Positions 29,035-38,173 of a stretch of DNA of 64,000 nucleotides are shown here, piece after piece. The stretch covers positions 248,001-312,000 of the forward strand of contig NZ_WKKE01000001.1 of NCBI RefSeq assembly GCF_009674775.1, in the 5' to 3' direction. The position numbers and the translations under genes were made by a program. This DNA is from Flavobacterium sp. LC2016-23 (GTDB lineage Bacteria > Bacteroidota > Bacteroidia > Flavobacteriales > Flavobacteriaceae). The notes beneath the pieces are model-generated. The model was given only the letters and a program-made list of their open reading frames with translations. It had not been told where the DNA came from and ran no database searches. How positions within the stretch are numbered: position 1 is the first letter of the stretch; every line of letters starts with the position of its first letter.

Positions 29035-30486
29035 ATGAAAAATACAATAAAAAACATAACGCTTATTATTAGTGCTTTCGCAGTGCTAAGTCTAAGTTCC
29101 TGCTCTAATTATTTAGATACTGAGCCCATTACAGAAACAACGGTGGAAAGTACAGGAAAAGTAATTGCAAACGCAGCCGAAGCAGAAAGCAGAATGACCT
29201 CTGTTTATGCAAGTTTTGGAGGCGAATACTGGCAGCTGGATTATTTTTTCAACGGAGATGCCCAGACAGATAATTCCTATGCGGGATCAGATAATACACA
29301 AAACTTTCAACAGGACGAGTATCGAATTTTATCAACAAATACAAATGTGAGCAGAGACTGGGGATATATTTATGACAACATCAATAAATGTAATTTTATT
29401 TTGAATTATATTGATGAACCAAAAGATCTGCCTGCAGCCAGAAAAGAAGAGATGATCGGGGAAGCCTCCCTGATAAGAGCTTTAAATTTATTTCATGCTG
29501 TTCAGTTATGGGGAGATGTACCCGTTGCAACAAAAGCAGTTGTAAACGTGAATCAGGCTAATTTTGACGAGGTATACCCGCAATTGTATCCTACACGCAA
29601 GCCAAAGGCAGAAGTTTATGCAGCCATCATTGCAGATTGTGAAACAGCCATACAAAAAGCACCTGCTTCAACGTTTAAATTCAGAGCCAATAAAGGTGCT
29701 GCAAATGCGCTTTTAGCCAAAGTCTATGCGACTAAAGACAATCCGGACTGGGCAAAAGTAAAACAATACAGCGATGCCGTAATCGCAGGAGGATACACGC
29801 TTCTGACAAATTACGATAATCTTTTCGATACGGCACACGAAGGAAATGCTGAATCGATCTGGGAAGCCAATGGAGAAGGCTGGGGATCTCCCATCGGAGC
29901 ATGGGGAACCTCAATGTTTTATGGAACAGACTGGAAGAAATTCATGACACCATCGAATGATTTAATCCAAACCTTTACAAATGAAGGAGATGTCGTTAGG
30001 GAAAAATCATCAATAATTCGAAAAGAGGTAAGCTGGACAGATAACTATTGGGCCTCTTCCAACTATCCGTTTGCTTATAAAATGCGAATTACGGATGGTA
30101 AGCAAAATTTTTACCTTTTAAGATTAGCAGATATTATTCTCTTAAAAGCTGAAGCAATGGCTCAAACCGAAGATCTTACGGGAGCAATGACCTTAGTCAA
30201 TCAGATAAGAGCAAGAGTTGGATTAGGAAAAGTTAGTGCAGTCAATAAAGAAAATGCTTTAGATTTAATTCTTAAAGAAAGGAAAATGGAACTTGCTTTC
30301 GAGGGACATCGCTGGTTTGATTTAAAAAGAACAGGTAAGGCAATTGAAATTCTTTCGAAACAAAAAGATGGGAAAGGTGTCATCTTACCGTATGCAGGAA
30401 ACCTGAATCAGAACAGATTGTTGTGGCCCATCCCACAAACTAAAAAAGATGCAAACCCAAATTTAACCCAAAATCCGGGCTACTAA
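29035..30486 (+). CDS. SusD/RagB-like surface glycan-binding lipoprotein (second pair)
   Basis: 483 residues with a lipobox at LSSC (Cys23) followed by SNYLDTEP. SusD motifs are IGEASLIRALNLFHAVQLWGDVP, GAANALLAKVYAT, ERKMELAFEGHRWFDLKRTG and the C-terminal IPQTKKDANPNLTQNPGY. It partners the preceding SusC. A strong terminator follows, ending this unit before the phosphatase-fold gene. Confidence 0.95.
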   Translation: MKNTIKNITLIISAFAVLSLSSCSNYLDTEPITETTVESTGKVIANAAEAESRMTSVYASFGGEYWQLDYFFNGDAQTDNSYAGSDNTQNFQQDEYRILSTNTNVSRDWGYIYDNINKCNFILNYIDEPKDLPAARKEEMIGEASLIRALNLFHAVQLWGDVPVATKAVVNVNQANFDEVYPQLYPTRKPKAEVYAAIIADCETAIQKAPASTFKFRANKGAANALLAKVYATKDNPDWAKVKQYSDAVIAGGYTLLTNYDNLFDTAHEGNAESIWEANGEGWGSPIGAWGTSMFYGTDWKKFMTPSNDLIQTFTNEGDVVREKSSIIRKEVSWTDNYWASSNYPFAYKMRITDGKQNFYLLRLADIILLKAEAMAQTEDLTGAMTLVNQIRARVGLGKVSAVNKENALDLILKERKMELAFEGHRWFDLKRTGKAIEILSKQKDGKGVILPYAGNLNQNRLLWPIPQTKKDANPNLTQNPGY

Positions 30487-30498
30487 AAAAGGAATAAA

Positions 30499-30540
30499 AA
30501 AAACAGCTTACAATCACTTAAGAGGGTAAGCTGTTTTTAA
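30499..30540 (+). terminator. Terminator after the second susCD pair
   Basis: A perfect 13-base stem AAAAACAGCTTAC (30499-30511) with GTAAGCTGTTTTT (30526-30538), with a U-rich end. Confidence 0.85.
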
Positions 30541-30696
30541 GGTCTCAAAAAGAATAATGAATATTTAAAACAAAAGAAGGACAACAACCTTTTGAAACGG
30601 ATGATACAAGAAGAGTTAATTAACAAAAATTTCAAACATTGTTTTTTTATTAAGGTCAATGAAATGGTAGCTTTACAGGACTAAAAATTTTTTAAC

Positions 30697-31536
30697 ATGA
30701 AAAAGATAAACAAAGTTGTTATAGTACTGGTATTGCTTTTGGTAAGTACTTCATTTTATGGTCAGAATTTGAAAATCATGACCTATAATATCCGTTTGGA
30801 TGTTGCATCAGACGGAGAAAATGCTTGGCCCAACCGAAAGGATTTTTTTGCTTCTCAAGTACAATTTTACAGTCCTGATATTTTTGGAGTCCAGGAAGCA
30901 ATGCCCAATCAGGTAGCCGAGATAGCTTTGGCTTTGCCGGAGTATAACAAATTTGGTATTGGAAGAGAAAATGAAGGAAAAGGAGAAGCCTGTACGATTT
31001 ATTATAAAAAAGACCGCTTCCAATTACAGGAATCCGGTACGTTCTGGTTGTCAGAAACGCCAAATGTAGTGTCAAGAGGCTGGGATGCAGCTTGTAACAG
31101 GGTTTGTACATATGGCCTTTTTAAAGATAAAAACAGCAAAACAACATTTTGGGTTTTTAATGTGCATCTCGACCACATGGGTAATGAGGCAAGGGTGAAG
31201 GGCGTACAGCTAATTCTGTCCAAAATGAAAGAAATTAATACCAGGAAATATCCTGTTTTTTTAATGGGAGATTTGAATTCAGAACCCGATACGCCACAGA
31301 TTGCTGAAATAAAAAAAGAAATGGATGATACCAGGGATGTCTCAAAAGAAAAGCCGTTCGGTCCTTCAGGTACGTTCAATGGATTTAAGCACGGTGAACC
31401 GGTAACACTATTAATAGATTACATTTTTGTTTCTAAAAATAGTGGGCTTAAAATAAAAAAATACGCAGTTTTAAGTGATTCTAAAGATTTAAAATATCCA
31501 TCGGATCATTTACCTGTTTTAATAGAAATAGATTAA
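30697..31536 (+). CDS. Secreted endonuclease/exonuclease/phosphatase-fold protein
   Basis: 279 residues with a Sec signal peptide (about 1-22, ending SFYG). The DNase I-like fold is shown by LKIMTYNIRLD, VQEAMPNQ, FWVFNVHLDHMGNEAR, LMGDLNSEPDTPQI and the closing SDHLPVLIEID. All the metal and catalytic positions of the family look intact. Members cleave phosphodiesters or phosphomonoesters (nucleic acids, inositol phosphates, sphingomyelin). The substrate cannot be told from sequence. It ends 1 base before the GH30 start at 31538, so the two are surely co-translated, which ties a phosphoesterase to glycan use and suggests a phosphorylated glycan or glycolipid as part of the target. Confidence 0.9.
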   Translation: MKKINKVVIVLVLLLVSTSFYGQNLKIMTYNIRLDVASDGENAWPNRKDFFASQVQFYSPDIFGVQEAMPNQVAEIALALPEYNKFGIGRENEGKGEACTIYYKKDRFQLQESGTFWLSETPNVVSRGWDAACNRVCTYGLFKDKNSKTTFWVFNVHLDHMGNEARVKGVQLILSKMKEINTRKYPVFLMGDLNSEPDTPQIAEIKKEMDDTRDVSKEKPFGPSGTFNGFKHGEPVTLLIDYIFVSKNSGLKIKKYAVLSDSKDLKYPSDHLPVLIEID

Positions 31537-31537
31537 A

Positions 31538-32962
31538 ATGAAAAACATCAACAAAAAACTACAGATTTTACTTTTGCTGCCGCTTATTGCCGCTCAGGTA
31601 AAATGTGGAATTTCAAAACCATCAGTCGCCGGCTCCGGTAAAGCCGAACTCTGGATGACCACTACAGATGAGACCTCTAAATTGCAAAAGCAAAATGATT
31701 TGGTTTTTAATACTGAAATCAATTTTAACCAAACGATCGAAGTCAATCCTTCCCAAAAATTTCAGACCATTCAGGGTTTTGGTTTTTCATTAACGGGAGG
31801 AAGTGCACAGGCCATTTTAAAACTCGATAAAGCCAAAAAAGAAGCCTTGCTTCAGGAATTGTTTTCCGGAAAAAAGGAAGCGATCGGATTAAGTTATCTG
31901 CGCATTAGTATTGGAGCTTCTGATTTGAATGAAAAAGTTTTTTCGTATGATGATATGCCGGAAGGCCAGACCGATTTAAAACTGGAACACTTTAATCTTG
32001 GTCCGGATTTACAAGATGTGGTGCCGCTTTTAAAAGAAATTTTAGCCATAAATCCAAAGATAAAAATTATGGGTTCTCCTTGGTCGCCGCCCGTCTGGAT
32101 GAAAGACAACGGAAGCTCAAAAGGCGGAAGTTTGCAGCCACAATATTATCAGGTGTATGCAGAATATTTTGTAAAATACATTCAGGCAATGAAATCGCAC
32201 GGAATTGTGATTGACGCCATAACACCTCAAAATGAACCCTTGCATCCCGGAAATAATCCAAGTATGTACATGACGGCTTTGCAGCAGGCAGAATTCATTA
32301 AAACGAATCTGGGTCCCGCTTTCGCAAAGGCAAAAATCAAAACCAAAATCGTAGTGTATGATCATAATTGCAACAAACCCGAATACCCTTTAACGATTTT
32401 AGAGGACCCAAAAGCACTTCCTTTCGTTGCCGGTTCTGCCTTTCATTTGTATGAAGGCGATATCAGTGCGTTGTCAAAAGTTCATGACGCCTATCCGGAT
32501 AAAGACGTGTATTTTACAGAACAATATACCGGCTCCGGAAGCAGTTTTGAATCGGATTTAAAATGGAGCGTTAAAAATGTGGTAATCGGTTCTATGCGAA
32601 ACTGGAGTGTCAATGCACTTTCCTGGGGACTGGCCAATGATGAATATTACAAACCTTTTACACCAGGCGGCTGTTCTACCTGTAAAGGCGCTCTAATGAT
32701 CGATCAAAATCAGAACATTAAAAGAGAAGTCGGCTATTATATTATTGCCCATGCATCAAAATTTGTTCCGGAAGGATCGGTCAGAATCGCAAGTAATGTT
32801 CCCGGGAATTTATACAATGCTGCTTTCAAAACACCATCAGGAAAAATAGTTCTGCTTGTAGAAAACGATGGCACTATAGCTGAAACATTCAATATCAAAT
32901 ATAACCAAAAACAAATTTCCACTACTTTAAACGCTGGCGCAGTCGCCACCTACGTTTGGTAA
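31538..32962 (+). CDS. GH30 family glycoside hydrolase (third, divergent)
   Basis: 474 residues. The N-terminal signal has a plausible but weak lipobox (AAQVKC, Cys23). GH30 motifs are IQGFGFSLTGGSAQAIL, MGSPWSPPVWMKDNGSSKGG, acid/base Glu233 in TPQNEPLHPG, and nucleophile Glu328 in VYFTEQYTGSG. It differs substantially from the two tandem GH30 paralogues (for example GFSLTGGSA instead of GGAITDASA), so it is a different subgroup and may be the main endo-beta-1,6-glucanase-type enzyme. That last step is inference from general resemblance. It follows the phosphatase-fold gene with 1 base between, and its own stop lies 14 bases before the next GH3 ATG. Confidence 0.92.
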   Translation: MKNINKKLQILLLLPLIAAQVKCGISKPSVAGSGKAELWMTTTDETSKLQKQNDLVFNTEINFNQTIEVNPSQKFQTIQGFGFSLTGGSAQAILKLDKAKKEALLQELFSGKKEAIGLSYLRISIGASDLNEKVFSYDDMPEGQTDLKLEHFNLGPDLQDVVPLLKEILAINPKIKIMGSPWSPPVWMKDNGSSKGGSLQPQYYQVYAEYFVKYIQAMKSHGIVIDAITPQNEPLHPGNNPSMYMTALQQAEFIKTNLGPAFAKAKIKTKIVVYDHNCNKPEYPLTILEDPKALPFVAGSAFHLYEGDISALSKVHDAYPDKDVYFTEQYTGSGSSFESDLKWSVKNVVIGSMRNWSVNALSWGLANDEYYKPFTPGGCSTCKGALMIDQNQNIKREVGYYIIAHASKFVPEGSVRIASNVPGNLYNAAFKTPSGKIVLLVENDGTIAETFNIKYNQKQISTTLNAGAVATYVW

Positions 32963-32976
32963 CTAAAATTAAATTC

Positions 32977-35202
32977 ATGAAAAAAAATGCCACACTCCTC
33001 TTGCTGATGTTTTCGCTTTTTGCGACAGCCCAACAGGAAACAATAGACCAGAAAGTAAATGCGCTATTGAAAAAAATGACCATTGAAGAAAAAATTGGTC
33101 AGCTTAATCAGTACACAGGGGATAACTCTGCAACGGGTCCGATTACCATTAACCCCAATAAACAAGCTGAGATAAAAGCAGGTTTGGTGGGTTCAATGCT
33201 GAATATCATCGGAACAAAATATACTCGGCAATATCAGGAACTGGCCATGCAGTCACGCCTTAAAATTCCGTTGTTATTTGGTCAGGATGTTATTCACGGA
33301 TACAAAACTACTTTCCCGATTCCTTTGGCAGAAGCTGCAAGCTGGGATTTGGCGGCAATAGAATTAGCGGCCAGGGTGGCGGCTTCAGAAGCTGCTGCCA
33401 GTGGCATTCACTGGACGTTTGCGCCAATGGTTGATATTGGTCGTGATCCGCGTTGGGGAAGAGTGATGGAAGGAGCAGGAGAAGATACCTATTTGGGTTC
33501 TAAAATTGCTTATGCGAGAGTAAAAGGTTTTCAGGGCAATAAATTGGGCGATTTAAATTCGGTGATGGCCTGTGTAAAACATTTCGCAGCGTATGGTGCC
33601 GCTACTGGCGGAAGGGATTACAACTCTGTTGACATGAGCGAAAGAATGCTTTTTGAGACCTATTTACCTCCTTTCAAAGCGGCTTTAGATGCAGGCGCGG
33701 CAACATTTATGAATTCGTTCAATGATGTAAACGGAATTCCGGCGACAGGAAATGCACATTTGCAGCGTGATATCCTAAAAGGAAAATGGAACTTTCAGGG
33801 ATTTGTAGTATCAGATTGGGGTTCTATCGGAGAAATGGTAGCGCATGGTTATTCAAAAGACCTGAAAGCCGCAGCTCTTTCTGCCATCACAGCAGGAAGT
33901 GATATGGATATGGAAAGTAATGCATACCGTTATAATTTAGCTGAATTGGTAAAAGAAGGAAAAGTTTCTGTTGATCTGATTGATGATGCCGTTAAACGTA
34001 TTCTTCGTAAAAAATTCGAATTGGGATTGTTTGAAGATCCATACCGATACTCAGATCAAAAAAGAGCAGAAAAGGTGTTGAATAATCCTGAAAACAGAAA
34101 AGCAGCCCGAGAAGTAGCAGAAAAAAGTATTGTTTTGTTAAAGAATGATAATGGAACATTACCACTGTCTAAAAACCTTAAAGCAATTGCATTTATCGGG
34201 CCAATGGTCAAAGAATACAAAGCCAATATGGGATTTTGGTCTGTTGAATTGCCGGATGTAGATTACGAGAAATGGGTGGTTTCACAATGGGATGGTTTGC
34301 AGAATAAAGTAGGTAAAAATACCAAATTGCTTTACGCCAAAGGCTGTGAGGTTGAGGGAGACAATAAAGAGGGGTTTGCGGAAGCAGTTGCAACAGCAAA
34401 GCAGGCAGATGTGGTTATCCTGAGTATTGGTGAAAGACGGGATATGAGCGGAGAAGCCAAAAGTAGAAGTGACCTTCATATACCGGGTGTTCAGGAAGAT
34501 TTAGTAAAAGCAATTCAGGCCACCGGAAAACCGGTTATCGTTTTGGTAAATGCAGGAAGACCTCTTATTTTTAACTGGACGGCAGACAATGTCCCTGCAA
34601 TTGTATATACCTGGTGGCTGGGAACAGAAGCAGGTAATGCTATTGCCGATGTTTTATTCGGAGATTATAATCCTTCCGGAAAACTGCCAATGACTTTTCC
34701 AAGAGAAGTAGGTCAAATACCCATTTATTACAATCACTTTAGTACAGGAAGACCACCAGCAGATGAAAATACGAAAGGATATGTTTCTTCCTATATTGAT
34801 TTAAAAAACTCTCCTAAATTTCCTTTTGGATATGGATTGAGTTATACAAAATTCAATTATTCAGATTTGAAATTATCTTCGACTAAAATAAAAAGTAATG
34901 AAACCATAAAAGTTTCTTTTCAATTATCGAATGTTGGAAAAGTGACAGGTGAAGAAGTGGTGCAGTTGTATTTAAAAGATAAATTCGGATCTGTAGTGAG
35001 ACCGGTTTTAGAACTGAGAGATTTTCAGAAAGTAAAACTGAATGCAGGAGAATCAAAAACAATCGAATTTACAATTGACAAAGAGAAGCTTTCTTTCTAC
35101 AATGACAAATTAGAATGGATTGCAGAACCTGGAGATTTTGAGGTCATGATTGGAGCCTCATCAGCAGATATTAAACTTAAATCGGACTTTGAATTAAATT
35201 AA
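32977..35202 (+). CDS. GH3 family beta-glucosidase (second)
   Basis: 741 residues from the ATG at 32977, which gives a proper signal peptide (MKKNATLLLLMFSLFATAQ). An upstream TTG reading would overlap the previous stop and was rejected. Motifs are KIGQLNQYTGD, IPLLFGQDVIHGYKTTFPIPL, VKHFAAYGAATGGRDYN, nucleophile Asp280 in VVSDWGSIGEM, the alpha/beta domain ending NPSGKLPMTFPR, and a fibronectin-III-like tail (GYGLSYTKFNYSDL). This is the BglX-like type of periplasmic beta-glucosidase. It is the last gene of the glucan locus. Confidence 0.95.
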   Translation: MKKNATLLLLMFSLFATAQQETIDQKVNALLKKMTIEEKIGQLNQYTGDNSATGPITINPNKQAEIKAGLVGSMLNIIGTKYTRQYQELAMQSRLKIPLLFGQDVIHGYKTTFPIPLAEAASWDLAAIELAARVAASEAAASGIHWTFAPMVDIGRDPRWGRVMEGAGEDTYLGSKIAYARVKGFQGNKLGDLNSVMACVKHFAAYGAATGGRDYNSVDMSERMLFETYLPPFKAALDAGAATFMNSFNDVNGIPATGNAHLQRDILKGKWNFQGFVVSDWGSIGEMVAHGYSKDLKAAALSAITAGSDMDMESNAYRYNLAELVKEGKVSVDLIDDAVKRILRKKFELGLFEDPYRYSDQKRAEKVLNNPENRKAAREVAEKSIVLLKNDNGTLPLSKNLKAIAFIGPMVKEYKANMGFWSVELPDVDYEKWVVSQWDGLQNKVGKNTKLLYAKGCEVEGDNKEGFAEAVATAKQADVVILSIGERRDMSGEAKSRSDLHIPGVQEDLVKAIQATGKPVIVLVNAGRPLIFNWTADNVPAIVYTWWLGTEAGNAIADVLFGDYNPSGKLPMTFPREVGQIPIYYNHFSTGRPPADENTKGYVSSYIDLKNSPKFPFGYGLSYTKFNYSDLKLSSTKIKSNETIKVSFQLSNVGKVTGEEVVQLYLKDKFGSVVRPVLELRDFQKVKLNAGESKTIEFTIDKEKLSFYNDKLEWIAEPGDFEVMIGASSADIKLKSDFELN

Positions 35203-35234
35203 GAAGCGAGATTTCCAAAGATGATATAATTTAA

Positions 35235-35270
35235 AAAAGCGGAGTGTTTACTACTCCGCTTTTTCTATTT
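35235..35270. terminator. Bidirectional terminator closing the PUL
   Basis: A perfect 11-base stem AAAAGCGGAGT (35235-35245) with ACTCCGCTTTT (35253-35263), with A and T runs on both sides, between two convergent genes. Confidence 0.88.
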
Positions 35271-35285
35271 AAAAAGAATAGATTC

Positions 35286-37307
35286 TTAGTTAAAGTGCTT
35301 TTTGAAATTGAATTTCAATTTATTGATAAAACCATCTTCTATAATATCAACTCCGATTCCAAAATTACTGTCTGCCACTTCATGATGTGCAGTCCTGAAA
35401 TCTTCAAAGTCTTTTTCAGGAATTTCTAAATTAACCAACGGTTTATAATCAATAAAGATAGTTCCTCCGTTTTTATGGATCTTTTTACGACTTACAAAAT
35501 CAAAATACGGATTATTGATTGTACTTTCCTGAATCGTATATTTTTCAGTTACATCTATTTTCTGATCCGTAAAAAGAGAAATTTCATATCTTTCATTGTC
35601 GAAATTATGCCAGAAAGTAATGTCTTTGTGTATAAAATCGCTGGCAGTGTTTTTCACAATATTACGATCGAAATACATTAAAAACCGGTTGTTTTTAGCA
35701 TCTGTAAAATAAGGATTTTCGATAGATGTTTTGTATTCAATCTTAAATTCATTGCTTTTTTTGTCGTCACTGACAATTTCAATTACAGCATCTTTGAATA
35801 TATTTCTAAGATCGGTTCCGTTTCGGTCATTATTGTAGTTTAGTGTGTAAAAGAAAAAATTATTCCAGCTGTCTATGATTTCTCTTTTGTTTGTGTTTTT
35901 AAAGTACTTACGCATATTATTGGCGCGATTTCCTTTGTAGATGGTTGTTAATTTGAGTTTGCCAATATTATTTTCAACATAAAGTTCCGATTTTTCATCA
36001 ACAGCATAATAAGAAAAACGATGAGGTGGTTTAATCTGTAATTCCAGATTAGGTTTAACTTCCAGGTAATGCATGAAATAAATGAAGCTGCGGTTCTCAA
36101 TTAATCCAAATTCATCACGGGTCGTTGCGTCAACAAAATAACTTTCGCCTTTATAATTGATTTTTACAATAACGTGGTTAAAAGTCAGTAAAGACGGCAA
36201 ATAGTATTTCATGTAGAAGTCAGTATTAAAATTGACCAAAACAATAGAAGATTCAATACCAAGATAATCTAAAACAACTTTCAGCAAGACCGATTTTGCT
36301 TTACAATCGCCCTGTTTATTCTCATACGTAACGGCCGGTTCCTGCGGTTTGTGACCGTTCATTTCATCGGCATTATAAATATAATTAATATGGTTTTGTA
36401 CATATTCGATGGCAAATTGCAACTGTTCGTCTTTATCGGTTATAGCATCAAGCTTTTCAACCAGGCTGGGAGCAAATTCAGTTAAGGACGATTTGTTAAA
36501 AATGGCCTCGTAAATAGGAGAAATATAATTCGAAAATTCTTTCCAGCTGCCTTCCGAAGCAAAATCTATAAAAGGAGAAACTTCGCGGTTTGAATCAACA
36601 AAATTGATATAATTGTCTTCTTCAATTACAAATTGGTCTCCCTTTTTTAAGTAGTTAATTTCCGGTTCCAGCACATTCCCTTCCTCATCTCTGAAAAAGG
36701 TTTTTTTGTAAGCAATAGTTTTTTCGCGATCATTTTTAAAAGTGAATTTATACTTTCCGTAAGCCCAGTAACTATCCGGGCCAACCCAGACATATTTAGA
36801 GAATTCCTTGCGTAAAAAATCGCGCTCTGTAAAAACCTTAATTCTCGAATCTTCCATAATCAAAATGTCATAAAGGCGAAGATCTTTTATGGTAAGATTG
36901 ATTTTTTTGTTGCTGCTCAAAACACCCCCGCTGCTTTGATTTTCGCTGTCCAGTATTTTAATTTTGGTATCCGGAATTTTATCTACTAAAACACCATCTC
37001 GCAAAACACTGATTCGGTGTATCACATAAGTTTCGTTTTCCTCCAGTACTACATCCACTACAGAAGCTCTTTCCAGATTCGAAGGTTCGTTTAAGGTATA
37101 GGCCAAACAAGCATATTCGCTGTTTTCGTTGTCAGTGGTATAATAGATTTTATCTAAAAAATAGCAATAATCACGTCCTTCATCTGCTTGTTTCTGAGAA
37201 AATTCAGATTCTTTGATATAATCAATAAGCTGATTATCATTGATGTTTCTTGCCCATTGTTCCGGCTTTTGAATTTTGTAAATTTCTGATTGAATGGCTT
37301 GTTCCAT
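35286..37307 (-). CDS. DUF3857 / transglutaminase-like domain protein
   Basis: 673 residues. The N-terminal third (about 50-240) resembles DUF3857. A transglutaminase-like core follows, with the catalytic Cys in NKQGDCKAKSVLLKVVLDYLG, the His in FNHVIVKI and the Asp in YFVDATTRDEFG. The C-terminal part is beta-rich. Unlike many members, I see no signal peptide (start MEQAIQSEIYKIQKPEQW), so it may be cytoplasmic, or the true start is missed. Family function is unknown; the triad suggests a peptidase or amidase-like fold. It is convergent to the PUL and probably unrelated to it. Confidence 0.85.
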   Translation of the reverse strand: MEQAIQSEIYKIQKPEQWARNINDNQLIDYIKESEFSQKQADEGRDYCYFLDKIYYTTDNENSEYACLAYTLNEPSNLERASVVDVVLEENETYVIHRISVLRDGVLVDKIPDTKIKILDSENQSSGGVLSSNKKINLTIKDLRLYDILIMEDSRIKVFTERDFLRKEFSKYVWVGPDSYWAYGKYKFTFKNDREKTIAYKKTFFRDEEGNVLEPEINYLKKGDQFVIEEDNYINFVDSNREVSPFIDFASEGSWKEFSNYISPIYEAIFNKSSLTEFAPSLVEKLDAITDKDEQLQFAIEYVQNHINYIYNADEMNGHKPQEPAVTYENKQGDCKAKSVLLKVVLDYLGIESSIVLVNFNTDFYMKYYLPSLLTFNHVIVKINYKGESYFVDATTRDEFGLIENRSFIYFMHYLEVKPNLELQIKPPHRFSYYAVDEKSELYVENNIGKLKLTTIYKGNRANNMRKYFKNTNKREIIDSWNNFFFYTLNYNNDRNGTDLRNIFKDAVIEIVSDDKKSNEFKIEYKTSIENPYFTDAKNNRFLMYFDRNIVKNTASDFIHKDITFWHNFDNERYEISLFTDQKIDVTEKYTIQESTINNPYFDFVSRKKIHKNGGTIFIDYKPLVNLEIPEKDFEDFRTAHHEVADSNFGIGVDIIEDGFINKLKFNFKKHFN

Positions 37308-37603
37308 AGTAAGGCTTTTATTTGAAGTACGTAAAATCTTTCGTATCTAACAAAAATATAGAATTTTGATAAAATGTAACAGAGCCCAATTGATTATTGA
37401 GATAAGTTTTATTTTCTTACAATAAATAAGCTGTAATTTGAATTTCAGGAAATTTCATCTTTGATAATTTAAAGAAATTATGAAAGAATTGAGAAATTTG
37501 TAAAGAGCATTACGACTAAAAAGAGCATAACTTAATTGATAGGTAACGATTTTGAAGTAAATCAAGGAATTGCTTCGTGAAACGGCAAGGTTGAAACGGA
37601 AAA
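37308..37603. other. Intergenic region with a promoter candidate for the DUF3857 gene
   Basis: About 296 bases without a gene. On the minus strand TATTTTTG at 37358-37351 fits the -7 box for the DUF3857 gene, giving a leader of about 40 bases. Nothing else was recognised. Confidence 0.4.
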
Positions 37604-37861
37604 TTATTTTAGCACAGTATGTACAAAATCCATAGCTCCGATTCCTTTATACGAAGCGTACAGGGCCTTATCGAAAGCTTCACGTTTCGCTTTCTTGTCT
37701 TTGGCTTCAGTTTCAATAATCATTTCATTGAAAATTCTTTCCTGTTCTTCACTATATTTTAGAGAAGCCTCTAAAAGATACGTTTTTGAAACAAATCCGA
37801 ATGAGGTCCAGATTTTAGTGGTAATTTTTTTATTTAAATTTTTCAGCGTATTGGTAATCAT
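37604..37861 (-). CDS. Small hypothetical protein (85 aa)
   Basis: 85 residues: MITNTLKNLNKKITTKIW at the start, then a predicted mostly helical, charged body (KYSEEQERIFNEM, ETEAKDKKAKREAFDKAL) and the end GAMDFVHTVLK. I do not recognise the family. No signal peptide, membrane helix or Cys/His motif. A good -7 box (37910-37917, minus strand) inside a perfect palindrome lies about 50 bases upstream, which supports it being a real, regulated gene. Confidence 0.6.
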   Translation of the reverse strand: MITNTLKNLNKKITTKIWTSFGFVSKTYLLEASLKYSEEQERIFNEMIIETEAKDKKAKREAFDKALYASYKGIGAMDFVHTVLK

Positions 37862-38173
37862 ATCTCTTGCATTAACTTTTTAGAGTTTTCATTTTCTTGT
37901 AAGACAGTACAAATATAATCATATTTGTACTATTATTCTTTCTTTTGTGTAAAAGTAATAACATTTTTTAGCATGTGTGTTATTTTGACGCAATGTACTT
38001 CTTTTTTTAATTCGATTGCAATTTTAAGTCAAAATTGTGATTTGCACTTTTCTGTCTTTTTAAGAAAATAGATACTGATAATTAGTGATATGTAAAAAAA
38101 TATTTTCTTTTGTAAAAATGACTTAAATTGCAGGTTTGTTTGAAGGATGGAATAGTCAATTAATAAAAAAGTA
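37862..38173. promoter_or_regulatory. Divergent control region between the 85-aa gene and the Nudix-like regulator
   Basis: 312 bases without a gene. The notable element is a perfect inverted repeat at 37906-37931: 11-base arms AGTACAAATAT and ATATTTGTACT with a 4-base spacer. Its left arm holds the minus-strand -7 box TATATTTG (37917-37910). A regulator bound there would block or shape the promoter of the 85-aa gene. The neighbouring NrtR-like protein is the obvious candidate. Confidence 0.55.

Noticed and set aside
30776..31379. Three antisense frames across the phosphatase-fold gene
   Set aside because: The sense frame has a full set of EEP motifs and a signal peptide; the antisense readings have none.
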